DNA of 54,702 nt from an uncultured Bacteroidales bacterium. GTDB taxonomy: Bacteria > Bacteroidota > Bacteroidia > Bacteroidales > P3. The stretch is from assembly GCA_947168515.1 (NCBI GenBank), contig CAMVMF010000015.1:1-54702 (forward strand). The letters are read 5' to 3'. The translations under genes were made by a program, and so were the position numbers. Positions 34,634 through 41,536 of this stretch are shown in pieces. Position 1 is the stretch's first letter, and every line of letters starts with the position of its first letter. The notes below the pieces were generated by a model that had not been told where the DNA came from, did not search any database, and saw only the letters and a program-made list of their open reading frames with translations.

Positions 34634-34699
34634 CGGTGACAAAAAGAGGAACAAAAGAGGTTTGGTTGACGAAAAAAAAGAAATGATTACAATAGAAAA

Positions 34700-37003
34700 A
34701 TGAACACTTTATTTATTGGTATTGTAGTGCTGTTGATAGCACTTGCATTATTTGATTTGGTTGTGGGGGTGAGCAATGACGCGGTGAATTTCCTTAATTC
34801 GGCCATCGGAGCCAAGGTGGCATCGTATAAAACTATAGTATTGATAGCGTCGATAGGCATTTTTGCCGGGGCCTCGATGAGCAACGGTATGATGGATGTG
34901 GCGCGTCATGGTATAATGACTCCTGCTTATTTCTCGTTCTACGATGTGATGTGTGTGTTTCTGGCGGTGATGGTGACGGATATCATCCTGCTGGACATTT
35001 TCAATACTATGGGTATGCCTACCTCTACCACGGTGAGTATGGTGTTTGAGCTGCTGGGTGGTGCCTTTGCCATTGCATTGATAAAGATTTTGAATGGCAC
35101 AGCAGGTGTGGATGGGGTAGCCCTGTCGCTGGGTGATTTGTTGAATACGGAGAAGGCTCTGAGTGTGATTTTCGGCATTTTCTTAAGTGTGGCGATTGCT
35201 TTTGTGTTGGGTTCGTTGGTGCAATGGGTTGCCCGTATGGTGTTTACATTCACATACCGTGTGAATGGCAGGACGACCGACGTGAAGGGTAATATGGGCA
35301 GTCTGTTGGGCTCGTCGCTGAAGATAGGCATTTTTGGCGGCATAGCGGTGACAAGCATTATATGGTTTTTGTTGATTAACGGATTGAAAGGGTCGAGCAT
35401 CATGACGCCGGAGCTGAAAGCGATGATAGACCAAAACACGTGGGTGATTCTGGGGGGAGGCTTTGTGGCTTTCTCGGTGGTGATGACGCTGCTGAGTGCC
35501 TTAAAGGTGCCAGTGCTTAAGTGTGTGGTGCTTTTGGGTACTTTTGCTTTGGCCATGGCCTTTGCGGGCAACGACATGGTGAACTTTGTCGGAGTGCCGC
35601 TGACGGCATTGGATAGTTATAACGACTTTGCGGCCAACGGGGCTGGGGATGCCAAGGGTTATCGGATGACCTCGCTGATGGAGTCGGCGCATACGCCCAC
35701 CATCTTCTTGGTAGTGGCTGGTGTGTTGATGGTGCTGTCGTTGGTTTTCTCCAAAAAGGCCCAGAATGTTGTGAAAACTTCGGTGGACTTATCGCGGCAG
35801 GACGAGGGTGACGAGATGTTCGGCTCCAGTGCCGTAGCGCGTGTGGTGGTGCGTTCAACCCAAAAGACCGCCACCTCGATAGCAAAGCTGATTCCCAATC
35901 GGGTGGGCAGGTGGATAGACTCGCGTTTCAACGCCACCTCGGCTGTGCTGCCAGAGGGTGCTGCCTTCGACCACATCAGGGCTGCGGTGAACCTAGTGGT
36001 GGCAGGGTTGTTGGTTGCCGTGGGTACTAGCATGAAGCTGCCGTTGTCTACCACCTACGTTACCTTTATGGTGGCCATGGGTTCGAGTTTGGCCGACCGC
36101 GCGTGGAGCCGTGAGAGTGCGGTATACCGCATCACGGGCGTGCTGAGCGTCATAGGCGGTTGGTTTATCACGGCGGGAGCGGCCTTTATCCTGTGCTATC
36201 TGATTGCCACAGGTATCTTTTTCGGCTCTTTTGTGGGCATGGTGATAGCCACTGTGCTGGCGGTGGTGGTACTGGTACGAAGCCATTTCAAATATAAAGA
36301 AAACCAAGTGGTGGATGAAGCGGACCGGCTATTCAAACAGATGAACCGAGAGCAAGACCCGACAGCTCGTTGGGAGCTGCTGAAGAGGCATGTGAACTAT
36401 TGCGGCATTAGGCAACTGCGTTTTGCCAGCAGCTGCTACGAGAAAGTGACGAGGGCCTTCCTACAAGAAGACTACGGTCCGCTGCGCCAGTCGGTGCATG
36501 AGATAGAGACCGCCCATAAGCAGTTGAAGCGGCAACGGCGGCGAGAGATCATAGGGTTGCGGAAAATAGAGCCTGTGGTGGCCATGGAGAAAAACACCTG
36601 GTACTTTCTTGCCAACAGCTCGCTGGAGCAGTTGCTCTACTGTCTAAAGCGCATCAACGACCCTTGCTGTGAGCATGTGGGCAATAATTTCACGCCCGTG
36701 GGGACAGGATATGCCACCGCATTTGAGGGCATCCGGGAGAAGATGAGGGACATGTTCGTCCAGACGGAGGCTGTGCTGACAGCCCCAGAGATTAGCGAAG
36801 AAGATGCCAAAATGGTGCGCGAACAGACCAAGCAGATACAACAGGAGCTGTCGGCATACCGCAAAGAGGTGATAGACTCGATGCAGAAAAAGTCGGTGAA
36901 CATAGAGTCTACTATAGTCTACCTGAATATGGTGCAGGAGTCAGAACAGATACTGAGCTGTCTGCGCCACATCGTGCGTGGTGGCACGAAGTTTTTCGCC
37001 TAA
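34700..37003 (+). CDS. PiT-family inorganic phosphate transporter with PhoU-like C-terminal domain
   Basis: 767 residues. The N-terminal PiT repeat has FDLVVGVSNDAVNFLNSAIGAKVAS (family GANDVANA-like signature as GVSNDAVNFL) and the MGMPTSTTVSMVFELLGG stretch; the second repeat has FAGNDMVNFVGVPL and LPLSTTYVTFMVAMGSS. About twelve membrane helices run to residue 530. A soluble helical region (about 535-767) resembles the PhoU/DUF47 partner proteins of PiT carriers, here fused. It would import phosphate by ion symport at the inner membrane. A response regulator and histidine kinase follow, suggesting phosphate or envelope sensing, unproven. Confidence 0.88.
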   Translation: MNTLFIGIVVLLIALALFDLVVGVSNDAVNFLNSAIGAKVASYKTIVLIASIGIFAGASMSNGMMDVARHGIMTPAYFSFYDVMCVFLAVMVTDIILLDIFNTMGMPTSTTVSMVFELLGGAFAIALIKILNGTAGVDGVALSLGDLLNTEKALSVIFGIFLSVAIAFVLGSLVQWVARMVFTFTYRVNGRTTDVKGNMGSLLGSSLKIGIFGGIAVTSIIWFLLINGLKGSSIMTPELKAMIDQNTWVILGGGFVAFSVVMTLLSALKVPVLKCVVLLGTFALAMAFAGNDMVNFVGVPLTALDSYNDFAANGAGDAKGYRMTSLMESAHTPTIFLVVAGVLMVLSLVFSKKAQNVVKTSVDLSRQDEGDEMFGSSAVARVVVRSTQKTATSIAKLIPNRVGRWIDSRFNATSAVLPEGAAFDHIRAAVNLVVAGLLVAVGTSMKLPLSTTYVTFMVAMGSSLADRAWSRESAVYRITGVLSVIGGWFITAGAAFILCYLIATGIFFGSFVGMVIATVLAVVVLVRSHFKYKENQVVDEADRLFKQMNREQDPTARWELLKRHVNYCGIRQLRFASSCYEKVTRAFLQEDYGPLRQSVHEIETAHKQLKRQRRREIIGLRKIEPVVAMEKNTWYFLANSSLEQLLYCLKRINDPCCEHVGNNFTPVGTGYATAFEGIREKMRDMFVQTEAVLTAPEISEEDAKMVREQTKQIQQELSAYRKEVIDSMQKKSVNIESTIVYLNMVQESEQILSCLRHIVRGGTKFFA

Positions 37004-37018
37004 TTGCGTTTTTTTACG

Positions 37019-37026
37019 TAACTTTG
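37019..37026 (+). promoter_or_regulatory. Bacteroidetes -7 box for the response regulator gene
   Basis: TAACTTTG followed by C, 59 bases before the ATG at 37085, just after the transporter stop. Confidence 0.5.
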
Positions 37027-37084
37027 CAGTAGGAATTAGTAAGAGCTAGGGCTTTATAGTTGTGAAATACAGCAAAATAATGAT

Positions 37085-37777
37085 ATGGATACCAAGAAGA
37101 TACTGGTTGTAGACGACGAGGAGACGTTATGCGAGGTGCTGAAACTGAACCTCCAGAACGAAGGCTACGAGGTGGATATTGCCACCAGTGCCGAACAGGC
37201 ACTGACATACGACGTAAGGAGCTATGCGCTGATATTGTTGGACATAATGATGGGCGAGATAAGTGGCATACAGATGGCCAAGATACTGAAGTCTGAGCCT
37301 TCAACGGCTTCCATACCAATCATTTTCTGTACAGCACGAGACTCGGAGGACGACATGATTAGCGGCCTTGATTTGGGTGCGGATGACTACATTATGAAGC
37401 CTTATACGGTGCGCAATGTAATTGCCCGTGTGCGGAGTGTGCTGCGGCGCACGGCACGTCAGCAGGATGTTGTGGTGCCGCCGAGTGACCACCTGCTGCA
37501 GGTAGAAGGGCTTCATCTGGATATGAATTTGAAGGAGTGTTTTGTTGATGGCAAACAGGTGAAGCTGACCAAAACGGAATATGAGCTTTTGGCTTTTTTG
37601 ATGGCCCACCGCGGCAAGATTTATTCGCGCGACGAGATTGTCCACCGAGTGTGGGGAAACGTGATTGTGCTGGAACGTACTATAGATGTGAATATCACCC
37701 GGTTGCGGTCCAAGATAGGTCCTTATGGTGCCTATATCATCACCCGTCTGGGATTTGGCTATGGTTTCAGTGGGTGA
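37085..37777 (+). CDS. OmpR/PhoB-type response regulator (RprY-like)
   Basis: 230 residues. Receiver domain 1-120: acidic pair Asp 10-Asp 11, phosphoacceptor Asp 53 in LLDIMM, Thr 83 and Lys 105. Winged-helix DNA-binding domain about 130-230, with KLTKTEYELLAFLMAHRGKIYSRDEI and ERTIDVNITRLRSKI. It resembles Bacteroides RprY. It is followed 202 bases later by a histidine kinase on the same strand and preceded by the phosphate transporter, so it is probably half of a two-component system whose targets are not visible here. Confidence 0.92.
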   Translation: MDTKKILVVDDEETLCEVLKLNLQNEGYEVDIATSAEQALTYDVRSYALILLDIMMGEISGIQMAKILKSEPSTASIPIIFCTARDSEDDMISGLDLGADDYIMKPYTVRNVIARVRSVLRRTARQQDVVVPPSDHLLQVEGLHLDMNLKECFVDGKQVKLTKTEYELLAFLMAHRGKIYSRDEIVHRVWGNVIVLERTIDVNITRLRSKIGPYGAYIITRLGFGYGFSG

Positions 37778-37979
37778 GGGGGTGTTTTTCGTAGAGAAAA
37801 AAGTGCCGCACAAGAGGAGAGCTGTTGGCGTAAGTAGTATTGGTTGTGCCTTTGAGAGAAAGGCGACCACAAAAAACACCCAGCGGGATGAAATATAGAG
37901 CGCACTGCGCGGGCTAACAACTTCAATTCATTGATTATCAACCTAAACGAAAAGCGTCTCTAACTGACGCAATAGAAGA

Positions 37980-39383
37980 ATGGATTTCAAATCTTCCCGA
38001 CAGAGAAATGAGATGACAGCAAAGCATAGATTCTCATATCACAAGCGGCTGTTTGTGCTGCTGATGGTGTATTCATGGACGATAATAGCCTGTTTTGTCC
38101 TCTTTCAATATTATCGCGAAAAACAATGTAAATCGGATGTCCTCAACGCCCAACTACAGGTCTACAACCAGCATCTGCTGAAGGCATTGGAAACTCGGGA
38201 AGACTATCTCACCTATCTGGCAAGTCACGAGCCTCCTTTTGAGGAGCAGCGCATCACCCTGATTGACTTTGATGGAGAGGTGTTTTTTGATAATACCTTG
38301 TCGCCCAAGCTGATGGACAACCACATCAACCGTTCAGAGATTGCGGCAGCTATGAAAAAAGGGTCGGGGTACAGCATCAGCCGCCATTCGGCCAGCGATG
38401 GCCGACCTTACTTCTATTCCGCCACCAAGGGCAAGCGGATGATATTGCGGTCGGCGGTGCCCTATACCGCTTCGTTACACGAACTGCTGAAGGCCGACTG
38501 GGCCTTTCTTTGGGCCATCATTTTCTTCAGCATCCTGATGAGTGTGTTTGCCTATTTTGCCACGCGTCGATTGGGCAGAACGATAGAGCGGTTGAACCAA
38601 TTTGCCGCCAAGGCGGAACGTGGCGAGGCATTTGACGAGAATGAGCCGTTCCCCAATGACGAGTTGGGCTCCATATCGGAACATATTATCAAGCTTTATG
38701 CCCATAAAAGGCAGCTAACCAATAATATAAACCATGAGTTGAAAACTCCGGTGGCATCGATCCAGGTATGTCTTGAGACCCTTCTGTCCGGCATAGAGCT
38801 GAGCGAGGATAAACGACAGGAACTGCTGGGGAGATGCTATGCCAATGCCGACCGGCTGAGGCGGCTGCTTGCAGACGTGTCGTTGATAACGCGTATGGAA
38901 GACGGGAGCCAGCTGATTGACCGAGAGGAGGTGGTGGTGAACGACATGCTGGACGAGATTGCCGAAGAGTTAGATGCATTGTCGGATGAGCACCAGATGG
39001 TGCTGCGGTTGGATATAGGGGAGAGGATAGTGGTTAATGGCAACCAGTCGCTACTGAGTTCTATTTTCAGAAATCTGACGGAGAATGCATTGGCTTATTC
39101 GGGAGGAAAGAATATATATGTGACACTGGTGTCGCATGAGAAAGGGTTCTATCATCTACGCTTTGAGGATGACGGATGCGGTGTGGAGGAGGAGAAGTTG
39201 CCGCGGTTGTTCGAGCGGTTCTATCGTGTGGACAAAGGGCGGTCGCGTAGTAAGGGCGGAACCGGCCTGGGCCTTTCCATCGTCAAGCATGCGGTGCTGT
39301 TCCATGGGGGCAGCATCAGCGTTAGCAACCGTCAGGGTGGTGGTTTGCGGTTTGATTTTACATTGCCGGATGGGACAATGTAA
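37980..39383 (+). CDS. Sensor histidine kinase
   Basis: 467 residues from the ATG at 37980; Met 12 (38013) is an alternative start. Membrane helices at about 24-43 and 174-193 flank a periplasmic sensor of about 130 residues. A HAMP-like linker follows, then the phosphoacceptor His 252 in NINHELKTPVAS, the N box (FRNLTENALAYS, near 366-377) and the G boxes (DDGCGVEEEKL and GGTGLGLSIVKHAV). It would phosphorylate the response regulator encoded just upstream. The 202 bases between the two genes show no clear promoter. Confidence 0.92.
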   Translation: MDFKSSRQRNEMTAKHRFSYHKRLFVLLMVYSWTIIACFVLFQYYREKQCKSDVLNAQLQVYNQHLLKALETREDYLTYLASHEPPFEEQRITLIDFDGEVFFDNTLSPKLMDNHINRSEIAAAMKKGSGYSISRHSASDGRPYFYSATKGKRMILRSAVPYTASLHELLKADWAFLWAIIFFSILMSVFAYFATRRLGRTIERLNQFAAKAERGEAFDENEPFPNDELGSISEHIIKLYAHKRQLTNNINHELKTPVASIQVCLETLLSGIELSEDKRQELLGRCYANADRLRRLLADVSLITRMEDGSQLIDREEVVVNDMLDEIAEELDALSDEHQMVLRLDIGERIVVNGNQSLLSSIFRNLTENALAYSGGKNIYVTLVSHEKGFYHLRFEDDGCGVEEEKLPRLFERFYRVDKGRSRSKGGTGLGLSIVKHAVLFHGGSISVSNRQGGGLRFDFTLPDGTM

Positions 39384-39430
39384 AGAACAAGGAATGAAGT
39401 ATATAAATCGTTTGTAATCAAGAATATGCA

Positions 39431-39805
39431 ATGAAAAAGTCTTTGTACGTGTTCTTTGGATTGATATGTGTGGCATTAGGGTCCTTGGGCGTTGTGGTGC
39501 CAGGACTGCCAACGACACCCTTTTTGCTCTTGGCTTCGTGGTTGTTCTATCGGTCGTCGCCGAGATTGCAACAGTGGCTGTTGGACTCATGGTTGGGGAA
39601 ATATATCCGCACCTATCATCGCCGAGGAGGTATGACGGTATCGCAGAAGGCGGGTGCCGTAGGTATTATGGTGGCCATGGTGCTTCTGTCGACGTTTGTG
39701 TTTATCCCGGCTGGGTCGGTGGCAAGGATTATCGTGCCCATTGCCGGTGCCGTAGGCGTGCTGACGGTGGTTTTTGCGGTGCCCAATGCCAAGAACGATG
39801 AGTAG
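39431..39805 (+). CDS. DUF454 / YbaN family small membrane protein
   Basis: 124 residues. Family opening MKKSLYVFFGLICVALGSLGVVVPGLPTTPFLLLASWLFYRSSPRL, with the conserved PGLPTTPF motif at 24-31, a basic segment (YIRTYHRRGGMT) and two more membrane helices (about 76-91 and 97-115). The inner-membrane family has no settled function. It follows the histidine kinase by 47 bases and may be cotranscribed. Confidence 0.85.
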   Translation: MKKSLYVFFGLICVALGSLGVVVPGLPTTPFLLLASWLFYRSSPRLQQWLLDSWLGKYIRTYHRRGGMTVSQKAGAVGIMVAMVLLSTFVFIPAGSVARIIVPIAGAVGVLTVVFAVPNAKNDE

Positions 39806-39977
39806 CGGAAGGCCACGAGAAGTTTTTTTTAGTAGGGGAGGTTCGTGACGGACAGATTGTTGTAGGTCGCCATGGGGTGACCTATAATTATTATTGTTGC
39901 CAAACACAGATTGTACCCCTGGTACGGATTGTTTTTGGACGCCATAGGGGTATTCTTTACAGGTATAGCGGAATGGC

Positions 39978-40619
39978 CTATTGAGGGTTGCCGCAGCACA
40001 CTCCTTTGAGGTATTGGCAGGATTGGGGACCGAGGTTGAAGAGGAGGTCGAGGATGGAGAGATTGGGGAGGAAGCCGTAACGGGTGTCGAAGACCTGGCT
40101 GTAGGGCGGGAGGGTGACGGAGGGCTGAGCATGCTTGGCACATAATGTAGCGCGGAAGTCACAAAGGGTAGATGAACTATTATTAGTGGCTGGGAGGTAA
40201 TCCTCGGTATAGGTTATTTTGCAATCGATTTTGAGCTTTTTGAGCAAATGCACGAGCAGGGCGTCGTTGAGATCGACAAGGCGTTCGTGGGGCTGCAAAA
40301 GTATTTTTTCGATGCCGTCGCGATAATAGAGAAAATAGGGGGCGGCACTGTAGGCTGAGACGATGGCTCGCCAATGGCGGATAGGCCAGGGCTCTTGATA
40401 GCTGACACCAATTTCCTCGGTGCGGGTGTGGTTGCCGCTGGGTCTGGCAACGGGCACGGTGAGTACCTGAATACCATTGCCGGTGGCAATGAGGGTACGG
40501 TTGCGGTAGGTCTGCTTGGGGAACGTTTCCTTCAATTCAATAGCGATGCTGTCGTAGTGGGACAGGCATGCAATGTAGTAGACCGATGGCAGATAGGCTG
40601 TAGGGAATAACGCTGTCAC
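39978..40619 (-). CDS. WbqC-like family protein
   Basis: 213 residues with a GTG start at 40619; an in-frame stop just upstream leaves no better choice. The opening LFPTAYLPSVYYIACLSHYD, the TYRNRTLIATGNGIQVLTVPV block and YFLYYRDGIEKIL match the WbqC family, found in O-antigen and other clusters, with a biochemical role not established. Here no sugar genes are adjacent. It is 21 bases downstream of the hypothetical gene at 40641, so the two are likely cotranscribed. Confidence 0.8.
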   Translation of the reverse strand: MTALFPTAYLPSVYYIACLSHYDSIAIELKETFPKQTYRNRTLIATGNGIQVLTVPVARPSGNHTRTEEIGVSYQEPWPIRHWRAIVSAYSAAPYFLYYRDGIEKILLQPHERLVDLNDALLVHLLKKLKIDCKITYTEDYLPATNNSSSTLCDFRATLCAKHAQPSVTLPPYSQVFDTRYGFLPNLSILDLLFNLGPQSCQYLKGVCCGNPQ

Positions 40620-40640
40620 AGGGTAGGTGGGTCGGTCTGT

Positions 40641-41051
40641 TTATTTGCCGATGCTGATGGACATTAGTTCGTCCTCTTCGAGGTAGAAGTCGATATTGCC
40701 TTCGTTGAAGGTTATGCGGCGTTCGCCCCATTCCTCATTGTCTACATCCTGCTCGTAGTAGTTGTTGCTGACCATAAGATCTACGATTTCCTTTTCGCCG
40801 AGGTCGAATATCTCTTTGCCGAAGAGAATGGTATCCTCGTCGGTGACATCGATGCAGGTGAGGGTGGGGTTGTCGCCCTCAAAGAAAAGCGTGAGACTGT
40901 CGCCGTAGCGGAGCACGGTGGTGGTTTCGTCAATGGCGTTTTGGATGGTCTCCAGTTCGTCGGCTTCCCCCATGATGGCAACGACCTCTTCGATGGGCAT
41001 GTCGAACAATATGTCGCCATAGCCTTTTTTAATCTTAATTTCCTTGTTCAT
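40641..41051 (-). CDS. Acidic hypothetical protein
   Basis: 136 residues from the ATG at 41051; another ATG four codons earlier (41063) is possible. Highly acidic, no signal peptide or membrane segment, with a plausible alpha/beta pattern (GYGDILFDMPIEEVVAIMG, LRYGDSLTLFFEGDNPTLTCIDV). The beginning resembles small proteins in which a conserved DIxFxMxxxEVxxxLG motif binds partners, but I cannot assign a family. A -7 box at 41168-41175 gives it a leader of about 110 bases containing a GC-rich hairpin. Confidence 0.65.
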   Translation of the reverse strand: MNKEIKIKKGYGDILFDMPIEEVVAIMGEADELETIQNAIDETTTVLRYGDSLTLFFEGDNPTLTCIDVTDEDTILFGKEIFDLGEKEIVDLMVSNNYYEQDVDNEEWGERRITFNEGNIDFYLEEDELMSISIGK

Positions 41052-41167
41052 GTTTTGGTGCATTAATTTTAGTTGTACGTAATAGGGTTAGTAGCTCTAA
41101 GGGAGGCTGCATAAACGGCCCTCTCTAGCATCAAAAATTACCCCATTTTTTGTTTTTTTTGAGGAAA

Positions 41168-41175
41168 CAAAGGTA
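41168..41175 (-). promoter_or_regulatory. Bacteroidetes -7 box for the 41051/40619 operon
   Basis: Minus strand TACCTTTG, exact TAnnTTTG; the ATG is about 117 bases further on. Confidence 0.5.
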
Positions 41176-41287
41176 CTATTTATTTCTCAATTAACCAAAT
41201 TATTTGAAGAAATAAATTTTTAATGCCCATTTTATTTACTGATATTCTGTGTATTATATAGAATGTTAAAAAGAAAAACAGAAAAAC

Positions 41288-41320
41288 TTTTTGCTAAAAG
41301 AGAAAAAAGTTGTACTTTTG
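41288..41320 (+). promoter_or_regulatory. tRNA-Lys promoter (-33 TTTTTG and -7 TACTTTTG)
   Basis: TTTTTG at 41288-41293 and TACTTTTG at 41313-41320 with 19 bases between; the first tRNA begins 20 bases after the -7 box. A textbook Bacteroidetes promoter. Confidence 0.75.
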
Positions 41321-41339
41321 CAAACTCAAATTTGAGGAT

Positions 41340-41412
41340 GACTAAGTAGCTCAGCAGGTAGAGCACATCCCTTTTAAGGATGGGGTCCTGGGTTCGAGCC
41401 CCAGCTTAGTCA
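41340..41412 (+). tRNA. tRNA-Lys (anticodon TTT), copy 1
   Basis: 73 bases that fold into a cloverleaf: acceptor GACTAAG/CTTAGTC, D arm GCTC/GAGC, anticodon stem CATCC/GGATG with loop CTTTTAA, T arm CTGGG/CCCAG with TTCGAGC loop. The discriminator A is followed by an encoded CCA (41413-41415). The U34 of this tRNA is a target of MnmG, encoded at 30.8 kb. Confidence 0.97.
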
Positions 41413-41419
41413 CCAAGGA

Positions 41420-41492
41420 GACTAAGTAGCTCAGCAGGTAGAGCACATCCCTTTTAAGGATGGGGTCCTGGGTTCGAGCCCCAGCTTAGTCA
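41420..41492 (+). tRNA. tRNA-Lys (anticodon TTT), copy 2
   Basis: Identical over all 73 bases to copy 1, separated by CCA plus the 4 bases AGGA. Unlike copy 1, CAA rather than CCA follows the discriminator A, so its 3' end must be added by CCA-adding enzyme. The pair looks like a recent 80-bp tandem duplication. Confidence 0.97.
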
Positions 41493-41503
41493 CAAGATTG
41501 ATT

Positions 41504-41531
41504 ACCGGGAGCCATTTCTTCCGGTTTTTTT
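41504..41531 (+). terminator. Intrinsic terminator of the tRNA-Lys pair
   Basis: Hairpin ACCGGGAG / CTTCCGGT with one G-U pair, followed by seven T. It ends only 5 bases before the TPR gene ATG at 41537, so expression of that gene needs readthrough or a start beyond the hairpin. Confidence 0.75.
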
Positions 41532-41536
41532 GTATC

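Larger units (their letters stand above)
34341..34699 (+). other. Long 5' leader of the PiT-type transporter gene
   Basis: Contains two tiny reading frames (34362-34442, 26 residues starting MIMKNVFTRL; 34427-34519, 30 residues starting MARLLAFWGT with a CxxC pair) and two imperfect 25-base direct repeats (34545-34569 and 34609-34633; 22 of 25 identical; core AATGCATTATT). Either uORF control, a binding-site pair or decay products of an older gene are possible. I see no known riboswitch fold. Confidence 0.4.
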
